In this document: piece after piece, positions 9,001-17,336 of the stretch
How the letters are laid out: the number at the start of each line of letters is the position of its first letter
Position numbering within the stretch: position 1 is the first letter of the stretch
Source of the DNA: Streptomyces noursei
GTDB taxonomy: Bacteria; Actinomycetota; Actinomycetes; Streptomycetales; Streptomycetaceae
Direction of reading: 5' to 3'
DNA length: 64,000 nucleotides
Assembly (NCBI RefSeq): GCF_001646665.1
Contig: NZ_LWBU01000091.1
Location: 229,654-293,653, forward strand
The notes under the pieces: model-generated
Seen by the model: only the letters and a program-made list of their open reading frames with translations
Database searches by the model: none
What the model was told of the DNA's origin: nothing
Made by a program: the position numbers and the translations under genes

Positions 9001-11214
9001 CAGCGCCGCGAGGTCATCCCGCTGGCGAACCTGGACGACTGGCTGGACTTCGCGGAGGCGCTGCTGGGGACGCACGACGTGCCGACGGAGTCGCTGGTTC
9101 CCACCTTCGACTCGCTCGACGTACTGGAGCGGTACGAGGACGAGCTGCCCGGCTGGATGGGCATGGACTGGTCGTATTGGCTGGAGGGGCGGTTCCCGTG
9201 GGTGGGGGTTGCGGGGGATGTGGCCAAGCGGCAGGGCTTCTTCCATTGGGAGTTGGAGTTTGCCCAGGTGTTTGGGGGGCGGGGCGGGTTTGACTTGCAG
9301 GTCGGGAATCCACCGTGGGTTCGACCACAGTGGCAGGAAGATTTGACTCTGGCAGAGCTGGAGCCTTGGTTCATGCTGACGCAGAACTCGGGAGCAGCCG
9401 AGTGGCGTCTGCGTAAGGACGACGTTCTACGCGCCGCAGCAGAGAACCAGGCGTACATTTTGGGTGAGTTGGCAGCTCACGCTGGGACCGTCGCCACGCT
9501 GGGCAGTCCAGCTACATATCCGCTGCTGGTGGGAACCCAGGGTGACCTGTATCGCGCGTTCATGGCGCGGGTGTGGCAACACCTCGCCCACATCGGCAGC
9601 GCGGGGATGATCCACCCAGACACCCACTTCGGAGGGGTGCGCGAAGGAGCTATCCGGGCGGCGGCTTACCGGCATCTGCGCGTGCACGCTCATTTCGTTA
9701 ATTCCGCAAACTGGGCGTTCGATGACCTCACCCGGTCTCAGGAATTCGCGATGCATGTGTACGGCCCTTCCCGTGAGCCCGACTTCCTCCATCTGAGTGA
9801 ACTGCGCGATGCCGACATCCTTCCCGATTCACTGTCACATGACGGAAGCGGCGAGGCGCCAGGAATCAAGCACAAGGGCTCATGGGACATCCGTCCGCAT
9901 CGAGAGCGTGTGGTTCATGTCGACACGGAGCTGCTTGCCACTTGGAGGTCTCTTTCCGACTCGGCGGGACAAGCTGCAGAAACTCCGCTGCTGTACCCCG
10001 TGTTGCGTAGTGAACAAGGGGCCATCGAGGCCTTGGCTGGCTATAGCAACAGCCTCGGCGACCACCAGCCTCTGATCACGAGTGGATATCACGAGTCTGG
10101 AGCGAAGAAGGATGGTCTGATTCGCTGGGAGAATCGAACCGTGCCATCCATCTCGGACGTCATCCTCCAAGGACCGCACTTCGCCGCCGCGCTACCGTTC
10201 TACAAACAGCCGCGAATCCCATGCCGAAGCAACAGGGACTGGGATCTGGTTGTGCCAACGGAGACGCCCGAAGACTACATCCCGGTAACCAACTTCGTCC
10301 GGAATGTGAGCGAGGAAGCTTACCTCAACGCCCAGGACTCCTGGGGAGGTAGACCTTCCACGTCGTACTACCGATTGGCTTGGCGTCGCATGATCCCGTT
10401 CAATACAAGCCGCAGCTTGCAGGCGGCCATTCTGCCGCCCGGCCCTGCCCACATTGACGCAGTCAACTCAACTACTTTGGGCAGCAATCTTCTAACCACC
10501 CTCAATGCGGGTTTCTGGGCCGCACTGCCTCTTGACTACGTGCTGCGTATCACAAGTCGCTCGAACCTGCACAGCGGCGAGGCTCGAAAGATGCCCGCGC
10601 CCACCATTCACCATCCGCTGGCCTCCGCCCTACTCCTCCGTACGCTCCGACTCAACGTCATCACCGCCCACTACGCTCCTCTCTGGGAGGAACTCTTCGA
10701 TCCTCGGTGGGCAGGCTACGAGGATTGGGCCAACCCCGCGTGGTCGGGCCTTAAGCCCCTTTCCGCAGGTCTTGGGCCGACCTGGGAGTACACCACTCCA
10801 CTTCGCACGGAGCACGAACGCCGTGCCGCGCTCGTTGAACTGGACGCGCTAGTGGCCGTCTGGCTTGGGATCAACGCCGACCAGCTCGTTGCGATCTTCA
10901 AATCCCGTTACCCTCAGCTTTACGACTTCGAGTCGGCCACCTTCTTTGACGCTCTCGGCCGCAAGATCGCCGAAAACCACAACACCTACGGCCACGGTCA
11001 AACCAAGCAGGACTGGCTCGACTTCGAAGCCCACCTCGCCGACCCCACTAACACCCCGCCCCCCGCCGGCTACGTCGGGCCCTTCTGCAAGGCCGATCGT
11101 GAAGCCGAGATGCGGGCCGCCCACGCGCACTTCCAGGCGCGGCTGGACAAGGAGATCAAGCTCGGGCGTTGGACGCCTCCGGCGCGCAAGGCGGCCGTGG
11201 AGAGCGCAGCATGA
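6034..11214 (+). CDS. Giant class I adenine-type DNA methyltransferase (Eco57I/DrmMI-like)
   Basis: A 1,726-residue protein. YYTPESLT (about residue 611) and motif I EPALGSGAFL (about 650) bind S-adenosylmethionine, and NPPW (about 1091) is the catalytic motif of N6-adenine methyltransferases. A coiled, charged insertion occupies about 800-950 between the motifs. The region after NPPW is probably the target-recognition part. It resembles type IIG/PglX/DrmMI enzymes, but no PD-(D/E)XK nuclease motif was seen in the N-terminal 600 residues. It is longer than the usual 1,200-1,300 residues. From about base 9,240 the base composition falls from above 70% to about 58-65% GC with relaxed third codon positions, then recovers near 11,080, suggesting an exchanged specificity segment. 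It partners the DrmD-like helicase 13 bases upstream. Confidence 0.88.
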   Translation: MTYDSLVNRGDYFSAHYLAEVLPKDLKTGLLQTWKEREEAAKPPAGTGEAAPSEGPDMLREDTKQALPVTPRAGLRALRRNYFRARSFFALPEDAEGTASVPDAGDDALTYGAPAWRERVHALNAEVLRALGYDAKPGNLTVWRAGQSHEITVAHVEKGLVAVDCGWAAEADAALDPDGPGRLLDPVVLDGSNSLTTGSKLASFLFACDEAPRYVLLLVGGVVVLADRMVWGEGRYLAVSLDIALQRNDTRPGGELDTVAALFGADSLRTPEEGGENPLAELVGKSTKHAVGVSSDLRDGLRLSVELIANEVLERLREQGVQPQDIGELPELGRQLTRESLRYLYRILFLLYAEARPELGILPSDYPEYQLGYGLGRLGELVAERDLVDEKSRRGFYLYESLDLLFRKVQDGYRPRRTHGETAEAAESAEAVGSVGAKTSEDLGLRFEPLHSTLFERDSIKLIGADAVVDPRHDADEALARGERVRYLDTRLRNATLYEVLHKLMLTKGKKGERGGFISYAQLGINQLGAVYEGLMSYSGFIAGEELYEVAKGGDPKDGSWLVPKSKADEYPDTVFVRRPDRDTGEELRVRYAPGSFVYRLSGRDRQTSASYYTPESLTKVTVELALQHRLDQDGTETKARELLDWKICEPALGSGAFLNEAINQVAAEYLRRRQKELGRSIDTEQYAVELQKAKAYIALHNSYGVDLNETAVELAEVSLWLNTMHPGMEAPWFGLHLRRGNSLIGGRREVYSPERLKKGGWLGTTPERYPLADAQAGVPLPEGAVHHFLLPAKEWGAVAAEKEAKALAPEAAKALGAWRKAVTKSPTAKQTARLQGLARRAEYLWDLVVQRLTISEREISRRVDVWEAEPGWLRRPKEAVPREKVLADLTAVDTPYWRLKKLMDTWCALWFWPVQEAGLLDGTDARYQRAEVPPARQGGAVAESGASDVIRTYEEVDLLGNVTVKEVKRGDIDKRRKGTRKGEQSFGGQRREVIPLANLDDWLDFAEALLGTHDVPTESLVPTFDSLDVLERYEDELPGWMGMDWSYWLEGRFPWVGVAGDVAKRQGFFHWELEFAQVFGGRGGFDLQVGNPPWVRPQWQEDLTLAELEPWFMLTQNSGAAEWRLRKDDVLRAAAENQAYILGELAAHAGTVATLGSPATYPLLVGTQGDLYRAFMARVWQHLAHIGSAGMIHPDTHFGGVREGAIRAAAYRHLRVHAHFVNSANWAFDDLTRSQEFAMHVYGPSREPDFLHLSELRDADILPDSLSHDGSGEAPGIKHKGSWDIRPHRERVVHVDTELLATWRSLSDSAGQAAETPLLYPVLRSEQGAIEALAGYSNSLGDHQPLITSGYHESGAKKDGLIRWENRTVPSISDVILQGPHFAAALPFYKQPRIPCRSNRDWDLVVPTETPEDYIPVTNFVRNVSEEAYLNAQDSWGGRPSTSYYRLAWRRMIPFNTSRSLQAAILPPGPAHIDAVNSTTLGSNLLTTLNAGFWAALPLDYVLRITSRSNLHSGEARKMPAPTIHHPLASALLLRTLRLNVITAHYAPLWEELFDPRWAGYEDWANPAWSGLKPLSAGLGPTWEYTTPLRTEHERRAALVELDALVAVWLGINADQLVAIFKSRYPQLYDFESATFFDALGRKIAENHNTYGHGQTKQDWLDFEAHLADPTNTPPPAGYVGPFCKADREAEMRAAHAHFQARLDKEIKLGRWTPPARKAAVESAA

Positions 11215-11220
11215 CATGCG

Positions 11221-11252
11221 GCTGCCCCGGACCCTTCGAGGTCCGGGGCAGC
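11221..11252. terminator. Bidirectional hairpin terminator
   Basis: A perfect 13-bp stem (GCTGCCCCGGACC and its complement) with a 6-base loop lies 7 bases after the methyltransferase stop and 13 bases beyond the stop of the convergent DUF397 gene. It has no long U tract, which is common in high-GC genomes. It probably ends both transcripts and marks the end of the kinase-helicase-methyltransferase unit. Confidence 0.85.
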
Positions 11253-11264
11253 CACGTTGTCGTC

Positions 11265-11468
11265 CTACCGGCGTGCGAAGCCGACGAACGCCGTCCAGGC
11301 GGACGTTCCGACCACGAGCCCAGGGCGGCCCGTGTCCTTCGAGTCGCGGACGTGGACACAGCTCCGGCACCCGGCCACCTCGACGCACTGGCCACCGTCA
11401 CCGGCGCTGTAGCTGCTCTTGAACCAGGCAAGCGTGTCGTTCTCATGCCCGGGCTTATTCGCGTTCAT
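11265..11468 (-). CDS. DUF397 domain protein
   Basis: A 67-residue protein with the DUF397 signature: a WFKSSYS motif, CVEVA, and a VRDSK stretch with a C-terminal AW..F. The ATG at 11468 overlaps the stop of the upstream XRE regulator by 4 bases, favouring this start over a longer open frame. DUF397 proteins accompany DUF5753 XRE regulators throughout Streptomyces (the whiJ/abaA-type arrangement) and are thought to act as their small partners in developmental or antibiotic control. Here the pair sits inside a defence island, so it may instead control those genes; that is inference. Confidence 0.9.
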   Translation of the reverse strand: MNANKPGHENDTLAWFKSSYSAGDGGQCVEVAGCRSCVHVRDSKDTGRPGLVVGTSAWTAFVGFARR

Positions 11469-12325
11469 TGGTCTCCCAGCAACTTCTCGATCAGGGCCTG
11501 CGAATCCCACGGTGTGAGGGCCTGAGCACGCAGGCTGCCATACGTAGCCTCCAGCTCACGGACCTTGCCCCGCTCGGTGTGCAGACGGCTGTCGCTCTGC
11601 ACTTCTGCGTAGGCAATCCTGCGTCCGTCCTTCATCTCCATCAAGGTGAAAGGCCCTGCGAGGCCCGCATGTTCCTCGCGATCGAGCGGCATCACTTGGA
11701 CCTCGATGTTGCGCGACTGGCTGACCAGCAGGATGTGCTCCAGCTGACCTCGCCAAACGTCCCGTCCGCCGAGCCGCTTGCGAAGCACAGCCTCCTCGAT
11801 CACGAAGCTCACATGTGGGTGTGGGCGCCTGGAGAAGATCTGCTGCCTGGCCAATCGGGCTGCGATCCGCTCCGTGATGACCGACTCGTCGAGGAGCGGC
11901 CGCCACATGCCGAACACCGCCCTGGCGCACTCCTCGGTCTGCAAGAGGCCGTTGACTACATGCGTGTCGTACACATGAAGCTCAACCGCCTCCGCCTCCA
12001 ACTTCGCCGCGTCCCGGAAGAACGCCGGGTACTGCGCCCGCGCGACCTCCTCCTTCATCTCCTTGAGGACCTCGCCCGCGTCGAGCAACTCGTCCGCCTG
12101 GTCGATGAAGCGCGGCGGCGGGACCCTCCGCCCCTGTTCGTACGCCGCGATCGTCGACGCCGAGTACCCCAGCCGCGCCCCGAACTCGGACCGCTCCACC
12201 CCGGCCCGTACCCGGAACCGTTTCAACTGGCGGCCGAAGACGCGCAGGATGCCCGAGCCCGGGTCCGGTGCGGCGGCGTCGCCGACCGGGTCCTCGTCCT
12301 CTGCCGGCCGGGTGGATTCGTTCAT
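11465..12325 (-). CDS. XRE-family regulator with DUF5753
   Basis: A 286-residue DNA-binding protein. A helix-turn-helix occupies about residues 30-85 (SEFGARLGYSASTIAAYEQG is the core). The DUF5753 sensor or partner domain follows from about 105 to 280. The ATG at 12325 follows a near-perfect ribosome site, GGAGGTGAT. It is translationally coupled to DUF397 downstream and divergent from the ATP-binding protein gene at 12476, the standard Streptomyces trio. The 150-base divergent gap is the likely operator region. It sits between the methyltransferase unit and the caspase-helicase unit, so it is positioned to control either; no operator was proven. Confidence 0.92.
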   Translation of the reverse strand: MNESTRPAEDEDPVGDAAAPDPGSGILRVFGRQLKRFRVRAGVERSEFGARLGYSASTIAAYEQGRRVPPPRFIDQADELLDAGEVLKEMKEEVARAQYPAFFRDAAKLEAEAVELHVYDTHVVNGLLQTEECARAVFGMWRPLLDESVITERIAARLARQQIFSRRPHPHVSFVIEEAVLRKRLGGRDVWRGQLEHILLVSQSRNIEVQVMPLDREEHAGLAGPFTLMEMKDGRRIAYAEVQSDSRLHTERGKVRELEATYGSLRAQALTPWDSQALIEKLLGDQ

Positions 12326-12475
12326 TGCCCGCCATCACCTCCACCGGCCAACGCCGCTCCGCGTCGGCCGTCACGCTCCGCGCCGCCTACAGGCACCGAC
12401 ACCGCGCCTACCGCTGCCCCCTGTACGCACGCCGGGCCTTACTCAGCGTAAGCGACAGACGTCAGCCTGTGTCCC

Positions 12476-12916
12476 ATGAACAGCGAAACTTCGCCCGCAT
12501 CCACCGCCCTTGAGTTCGCGATGCGCTTCACGTCCTCACCTCGCGGTGCCCGCCTCGCCCGGCGGTTCGTCTCCCACCGTCTGGACTGCTGGGGGCACCC
12601 GTACACCTCGACCGCCAACGAGACGATGACGCTGATCGCCGCCGAGCTGACCGGCAACGCCGTACGTCACGGGCACGTGCCCGGGCGGGACTTCCATCTC
12701 CGGCTCACCGACTCGGCGGCCACCCTGCGTATCGAGGTCACCGACACCCGTACCGAGCGCGTACCGCTGCTGTCCTCCCACGAGCCGCCCGGGGACGCCG
12801 AGTCGGGGCGCGGGCTGCTCGTGGTGGCGCGGCTGGCGAGTCGGTGGGCGGTGGCGCCGCGCGTGGGCGCTCCGGGGAAGACCGTGTGGGCCGAACTGCA
12901 CCTTTCACGCCAATGA
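12476..12916 (+). CDS. RsbW-like ATP-binding regulator (HATPase_c)
   Basis: A 146-residue single-domain histidine-kinase-type ATPase of the anti-sigma-factor class. The N box is visible as LIAAELTGNAVRHG (about residues 50-63). The G1 region is VTDTRTERVP and the G2 region is SGRGLLVV (about 108-115). It has no histidine-kinase phosphoacceptor domain. In Streptomyces such proteins commonly lie next to an XRE/DUF397 pair, as here in divergent orientation. No strong ribosome site precedes the ATG, so it may be translated from a short or nearly absent leader. It is probably a signalling partner of the XRE regulator rather than an immunity effector. Confidence 0.88.
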   Translation: MNSETSPASTALEFAMRFTSSPRGARLARRFVSHRLDCWGHPYTSTANETMTLIAAELTGNAVRHGHVPGRDFHLRLTDSAATLRIEVTDTRTERVPLLSSHEPPGDAESGRGLLVVARLASRWAVAPRVGAPGKTVWAELHLSRQ

Positions 12917-13020
12917 CCAGCGGGTTTTCGGAAATTGGCCGACGGTCTGTCCGTGCATGTCGCTAGGGTCGTGCGTCCGTGTGTGCACTGCACGGGGGAG
13001 CCCAAGGGGGAACAGCGCAC

Positions 13021-13446
13021 GTGAGCAGCACCCATCACACCGACCCGGCCGCCGGTTACCGCATCTCCATCGTCGACGAAGATCCGCTGCGCGCGCGGCG
13101 CGAGGCCCGCGAGTTGCTCGCCGCCCTCGCCGAGGCGGACCCGCAGGCCGCGCTCGACGTTCCGGCCGGACCCGCGGCCACCGGCACCACCACCGACAAG
13201 GGCGGACCGGTCGCGGAGCTCCTCGGTCTGGTGTTCGGCGGCGGCTCCCTGGTCGCCGCCGCCCTTCAGCTGTGGCTGGCGCGCGTGCCGCAGCGGACGA
13301 TCGTCGTGACGCGGCCCGACGGGGCGACGCTGACGATCTCCGGGAAGCAGGCCCGCGCGGACGACGCGCAGATCGAGCGGTTCCTCAACGGAGACTCCGG
13401 CCCCACGGAGGGCGACGGCGCGCAGGGCGGGCCGGGCGCGGCGTGA
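13021..13446 (+). CDS. EACC1-like effector-associated constant component
   Basis: A 141-residue small protein. It has an N-terminal segment reading YRISIVDEDPLRARREARELL, a glycine-rich hydrophobic centre (about residues 70-85) that could touch or cross a membrane, then a WL.RVPQRTIVVTRPDGATLTISG strand-rich end. This is the layout of EACC1 proteins, described as the constant partner of variable protease or nuclease effectors in NTP-dependent conflict systems of multicellular bacteria. The GTG at 13021 follows AAGGGGGAA. Its stop overlaps the start of the caspase-helicase gene (GTGA), so the two are made together. Its exact role is unknown; a scaffold or sensor joined to the effector is the family-level hypothesis. 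Confidence 0.72.
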   Translation: MSSTHHTDPAAGYRISIVDEDPLRARREARELLAALAEADPQAALDVPAGPAATGTTTDKGGPVAELLGLVFGGGSLVAAALQLWLARVPQRTIVVTRPDGATLTISGKQARADDAQIERFLNGDSGPTEGDGAQGGPGAA

Positions 13447-16400
13447 GTGACAACGACCGGTACGCCATGCTCATCGGCGTATCCACGTACGACAGCGCCC
13501 GGTACCACGACCTGCCCGCGGTGCGGGCGGACCTGCACTACATGCAGGCGGTGCTGGAGAGCACCGAGATCGGCATGTACAACGACTGCGCGATGGTCGC
13601 GGAGCCGACGCGCGCCGAGATGCTGCACGCCGTCGAGACGTTCCTGGAGGAACGGCAGGCCAGCGAGACGGCGCTGCTCTACTTCAGCGGGCACGGGGAG
13701 TTCTGCGAGGCGGACGGACAGCTGTACTTCCTGACCCGGGACGCCGATCCGGACGACCTGCCGGGTACGGCCGTGCCGGCCGAGTTCCTGGAGCGGATGC
13801 TCACGTCGTGCCGGGCCTCCTCGAAGGTCGTGCTGCTCGACTGCTGCTCCAGCGGTTCCGTCGTCCAGGGGTGGACGGCCAAGGGAGCGGCGGACGGCGG
13901 CGAACGGCCCGCGCCCAGCACGCTGCTGCGGCCGACCGGTGTGTACTTCATCACCGCCTCGGACGCCCTCCAGGCCGCCTCGGCACTGGCTCCGGCCGGT
14001 TCCTCGCTCGGCACGTCGCGGTTCACCGGGGAGATCGTCGAGGGGCTGCGCAGCGGACGGATCAAGGACAGCGGCTGGATCACGCCGGACGACCTGTTCG
14101 AGTACCTGACCGCGCAGATGGTCCGCATCGGCGTGCCCGAGGAGCAGCGGCCCACGAAGTCCACCATCCGTGCGACGCATTCCCTGCCGCTGGCCCGTTC
14201 GGTGGCGCGGTCCGTCCGGCTCCCCGAGCCGGCGCCGGAAGGCGGTGGCGGTCTGCCGGTCTCCTCGGCGCTGTCGAAGGCCCGGGGCCTTGTCGCGCAG
14301 GACGCGCGGGACGGCGTCGACCGGGAGCGTCTGCTGCGCTACTACGCGCACTGCCTGCGGGCGCAGGCCGAGTCGAAGATGCTGCCCGACCGGGACAGTG
14401 GCCGGGGCTCCGACTACTTCCTGCTGGGGCAGGGGGCGGAGACGATCCAGTCGGGACTGGGGTCCGGTCTTCCCGCGCCCGGTGGGCTGCCCAGGGCGAA
14501 GAGCACCGGGGCGAAGGTCGACGAGGCCGGGCTGCAGGAGTACTGGTACGGGTACCCGGCCGTGACCCTGACTGAGCGCGGCGGTAACGGCGGCCGGCGG
14601 GCCGCCGTGCGCATCGCGCCGCTGCTGGTCCAGCCGATGGAGCTGACACCTGACGAGAACGGGCGGGACCGGCTGCGGCCGAGCGGGGTGCCGACGCTGC
14701 ACAGCGGTGTGCTGACGGAGCTGCTGGAGGACGAGGAGGCGGCCGAGTTGCTCGGCCGCTGGCAGCCGGCCTGGCAGGAGGGCAACGCCGCCCAGATGGT
14801 GAAGGCGGTGCGTGAGCTCCTCACGCGACTCGAACTCCCGGAGCTGGAACCGCTCGACCTGTCCGCGCTCAGCGAGCGGTCCGTCATGGACTCGCTGCGA
14901 TCCGGCGCCCACAACGCCGCCGTCCTCCTCACGCCCTCGGGTCTGGAGCGGGCCGCGTCCGAAGGGCTCGTGGAGAACCTGCTCCAGATGTCCACGCGCG
15001 CCGACCGGATCCCCGGCACCGCCCTGGACGCGCTCCTCACCGGGGGTGGCGACGGCGGGCCGGGCGGGAGCGACGCGCCGCCCGTCCTGGTCTCCCCCGG
15101 ACCGTGCAACGAGAGCCAGGCTCTGGTGATCACGTCGGCGATGACCCGGCCGCTCACCGTCTCCACCGGGCCGCCCGGCACCGGGAAGAGCGAGGTGGTG
15201 GCGGCGGTGGTCGCCACCGCGGTGGCCGCCGGGCAGTCCGTCCTCGTCGCTTCCACGAATAACGAGGCCGTGAACGTGGTGGCCGAGCGCTGCGACGCCA
15301 TCTCCCCCGGGCTGCTCATGCGGACGGGGAACTCCGAGGCTCTGGAGGCCGAGGCCGCGAAGCTGGAGCGGCTGCTCGCCGAGCCGGTCGAGGCCCCGGC
15401 ACGGGGTGCGGCGACCGTGGCGGGTGACCTCAGGAACCGGCACGCTCGGGCCGCCGTGCACGAGGCCGAGGCGGCGCGGCTGGTCGGCGAGGAGGCGCGG
15501 CTGCTGGAACTGCTGCGGGAGCGTGAGCGCCGTGCGGACGAGCTCGGGCTGCCGGTGGAGCTGCTGGAGCGGGCGTGGTCCGAGGGCGGGAGCGCGGCGC
15601 TCGCCGCCTGGGAGGACCGGGCGCGGAGGGCCGTCGTCGCCCGCTGGTACTCCTTCGGCCGGTGGCGCAGGGGGCGGGCGCTGTCCGCGTTCGTCGCCTC
15701 CGCCGGGGAGGGCGGTACGGGCGCGTGGCCGGACTGGGCCGCGGAACGGCCCGTACCGCCCGAGCTGCTGCTCGCCCTCGCCGAGGCCGCCGGAGTGGAA
15801 AGCGCGCTCAGGAGCCTCGTACCGGGGCATCTCGCCCTTGACGAGGAGGCGCTGAAGCAGGCGCGGCTGGAGAGCCGGGCGGGTCTGTCGGAGGTCTCGG
15901 GCGAGCTGGCCCGGGCCGTGTCCGCCGAGGCGATGGCCCGGGGGCGGTCGCTGATGGCTCAGCGGCTCCAGGCCCTGCGCCGGCGCTCCGGCTTCTGGAA
16001 GAGCCAGCGCAATCTGATGGCGCACCTGAAGGGCTGGGCCATCAGCACGCACTCGGTGCGCCAGCTCGAACTGGTCCCGGAGCTCTTCGACCTCGTCGTG
16101 ATCGACGAGGCCAGCCAGTGCTCGATCCCGGCGGTGTTGCCGCTGCTGTTCCGGGCCAAGCGGGCGCTGGTCATCGGCGACCCGATGCAGCTCGGGCACA
16201 TTCCCGGGATCACGGCGCAGCAGGAGCGGCAGGCCCGCGTGCGGGCCGGGCTGAGCGCGGCGCAGCTGGAGGATCACCGGCTCGCTTACCACGTGTACTC
16301 CGCTTACCACGCCGCGGCGCAGCACGGCGAGGAGACGCTGCTGCTCGACGAGCACTACCGGTGCCATCCGGCGATCGCCGATGTCGTCAACGGTCATTGC

Positions 16401-17318
16401 TACGCGGGGCAGTTGCAGGTCCTCACCGACGTCAGGAGGCAGGTTCCGGCGCTCGATCCGGTCGGGTCAGGCGGTCCTGCTCCTGCCCTCGGCTGGGTCG
16501 ACGTGCCGGACGGCGCGTCCGCGCTGGGCGCGGGCGGCCGGTCCTCGCGGAACGCGGCGGAGGCCGCCCGGGTGCGGGAGACGGTGGACGAGCTGCTCGC
16601 ACGGCTTCCCGAGGACGCGACGGTGGGCGTGGTGACGCCGTTCCGCGCGCAGAAGGACGCCCTGGCGCGGGTGTGGGCGGAGGACGACCGCGTGCGGGTC
16701 GGCACGGTGCACGCCTTCCAGGGTGGGCAGCGGGACGTCATGGTCCTCAGCCCGGTGGCCACCGGCAACACCCCGCCCCGTACGACGCACTGGGTGTCGA
16801 GCCAGGTCAACCTGTGGAACGTGGCCGTCACCCGCGCGAAGTCGCAGCTGATCACGGTGGGCAGCCATGCCTTCTGGCAGGGGCAGTCGGGGCTTCCGGC
16901 GCTCCTTGCGGGGCGGTCGGAGGTGCTGGGGACGGGAGCGTCGGCGGACGGGCCCGGCGCGGGCTTCGGCGCGAGGCCCCGGAGCGCCGTCCGTGAGGAG
17001 CTCACGGACCGGCTCCAGGACTTCCTCGGGCGCTGTGGTGTGACCGATCTGGAGCGCGAGGCGGTGGTCGGCGGGCACGTCGTCGACCTGCTGTTCACGG
17101 TGGACGGCGCCAACACCGCCGTCCTCGTCGACACCGGGCCCGAGCGCGGGCAGGACCCGGCCCGCCATCTGCGTCTGACGCACGCGCGCGGCGACCTGCT
17201 GCCCGGGCTGCCGTCCGGCGGTTCCGGCGCGAAGCCCGGACCGGTGGCGCGGACGGTCCGGGTGCCGGCGTGGCGGATCCTGGCCGGTGACGTGACGCTG
17301 GAGCCGCTCTTCGCCTGA
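13443..17318 (+). CDS. Caspase-like peptidase fused to SF1 (UPF1/DNA2-like) helicase
   Basis: A 1,291-residue fusion. Residues 1-260 are a peptidase C14 domain with the catalytic His in YFSGHGE (about residue 84) and Cys in LLDCCSSG (about 133). A linker region (about 270-560) follows. The superfamily 1 helicase has Walker A PPGTGKS (about 577-583), DEASQ (about 888), DEHYRCHP, the TVHAFQGGQRD motif and NVAVTRAKS (about 1125). The last 140 residues look like a degraded PD-(D/E)XK nuclease fold: VVDLLF and a final RVPAW are kept, but the usual acidic-lysine core reads AVLVDTGP. The GTG start overlaps the EACC1-like stop by 4 bases. The likely role is a nucleic-acid sensor whose helicase part licenses proteolysis, causing abortive infection; this is inferred from domains. 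Confidence 0.92.
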   Translation: MSDNDRYAMLIGVSTYDSARYHDLPAVRADLHYMQAVLESTEIGMYNDCAMVAEPTRAEMLHAVETFLEERQASETALLYFSGHGEFCEADGQLYFLTRDADPDDLPGTAVPAEFLERMLTSCRASSKVVLLDCCSSGSVVQGWTAKGAADGGERPAPSTLLRPTGVYFITASDALQAASALAPAGSSLGTSRFTGEIVEGLRSGRIKDSGWITPDDLFEYLTAQMVRIGVPEEQRPTKSTIRATHSLPLARSVARSVRLPEPAPEGGGGLPVSSALSKARGLVAQDARDGVDRERLLRYYAHCLRAQAESKMLPDRDSGRGSDYFLLGQGAETIQSGLGSGLPAPGGLPRAKSTGAKVDEAGLQEYWYGYPAVTLTERGGNGGRRAAVRIAPLLVQPMELTPDENGRDRLRPSGVPTLHSGVLTELLEDEEAAELLGRWQPAWQEGNAAQMVKAVRELLTRLELPELEPLDLSALSERSVMDSLRSGAHNAAVLLTPSGLERAASEGLVENLLQMSTRADRIPGTALDALLTGGGDGGPGGSDAPPVLVSPGPCNESQALVITSAMTRPLTVSTGPPGTGKSEVVAAVVATAVAAGQSVLVASTNNEAVNVVAERCDAISPGLLMRTGNSEALEAEAAKLERLLAEPVEAPARGAATVAGDLRNRHARAAVHEAEAARLVGEEARLLELLRERERRADELGLPVELLERAWSEGGSAALAAWEDRARRAVVARWYSFGRWRRGRALSAFVASAGEGGTGAWPDWAAERPVPPELLLALAEAAGVESALRSLVPGHLALDEEALKQARLESRAGLSEVSGELARAVSAEAMARGRSLMAQRLQALRRRSGFWKSQRNLMAHLKGWAISTHSVRQLELVPELFDLVVIDEASQCSIPAVLPLLFRAKRALVIGDPMQLGHIPGITAQQERQARVRAGLSAAQLEDHRLAYHVYSAYHAAAQHGEETLLLDEHYRCHPAIADVVNGHCYAGQLQVLTDVRRQVPALDPVGSGGPAPALGWVDVPDGASALGAGGRSSRNAAEAARVRETVDELLARLPEDATVGVVTPFRAQKDALARVWAEDDRVRVGTVHAFQGGQRDVMVLSPVATGNTPPRTTHWVSSQVNLWNVAVTRAKSQLITVGSHAFWQGQSGLPALLAGRSEVLGTGASADGPGAGFGARPRSAVREELTDRLQDFLGRCGVTDLEREAVVGGHVVDLLFTVDGANTAVLVDTGPERGQDPARHLRLTHARGDLLPGLPSGGSGAKPGPVARTVRVPAWRILAGDVTLEPLFA

Positions 17319-17336
17319 GCGCGCACCCCGGCGGGG

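Noticed and set aside
2361..9246. Very long open frames on the opposite strand of the helicase and methyltransferase genes.
   Set aside because: High GC gives long antisense frames by chance; their compositions are Arg/Gly/Pro/Val-rich without domains, while the rightward frames carry intact motifs.
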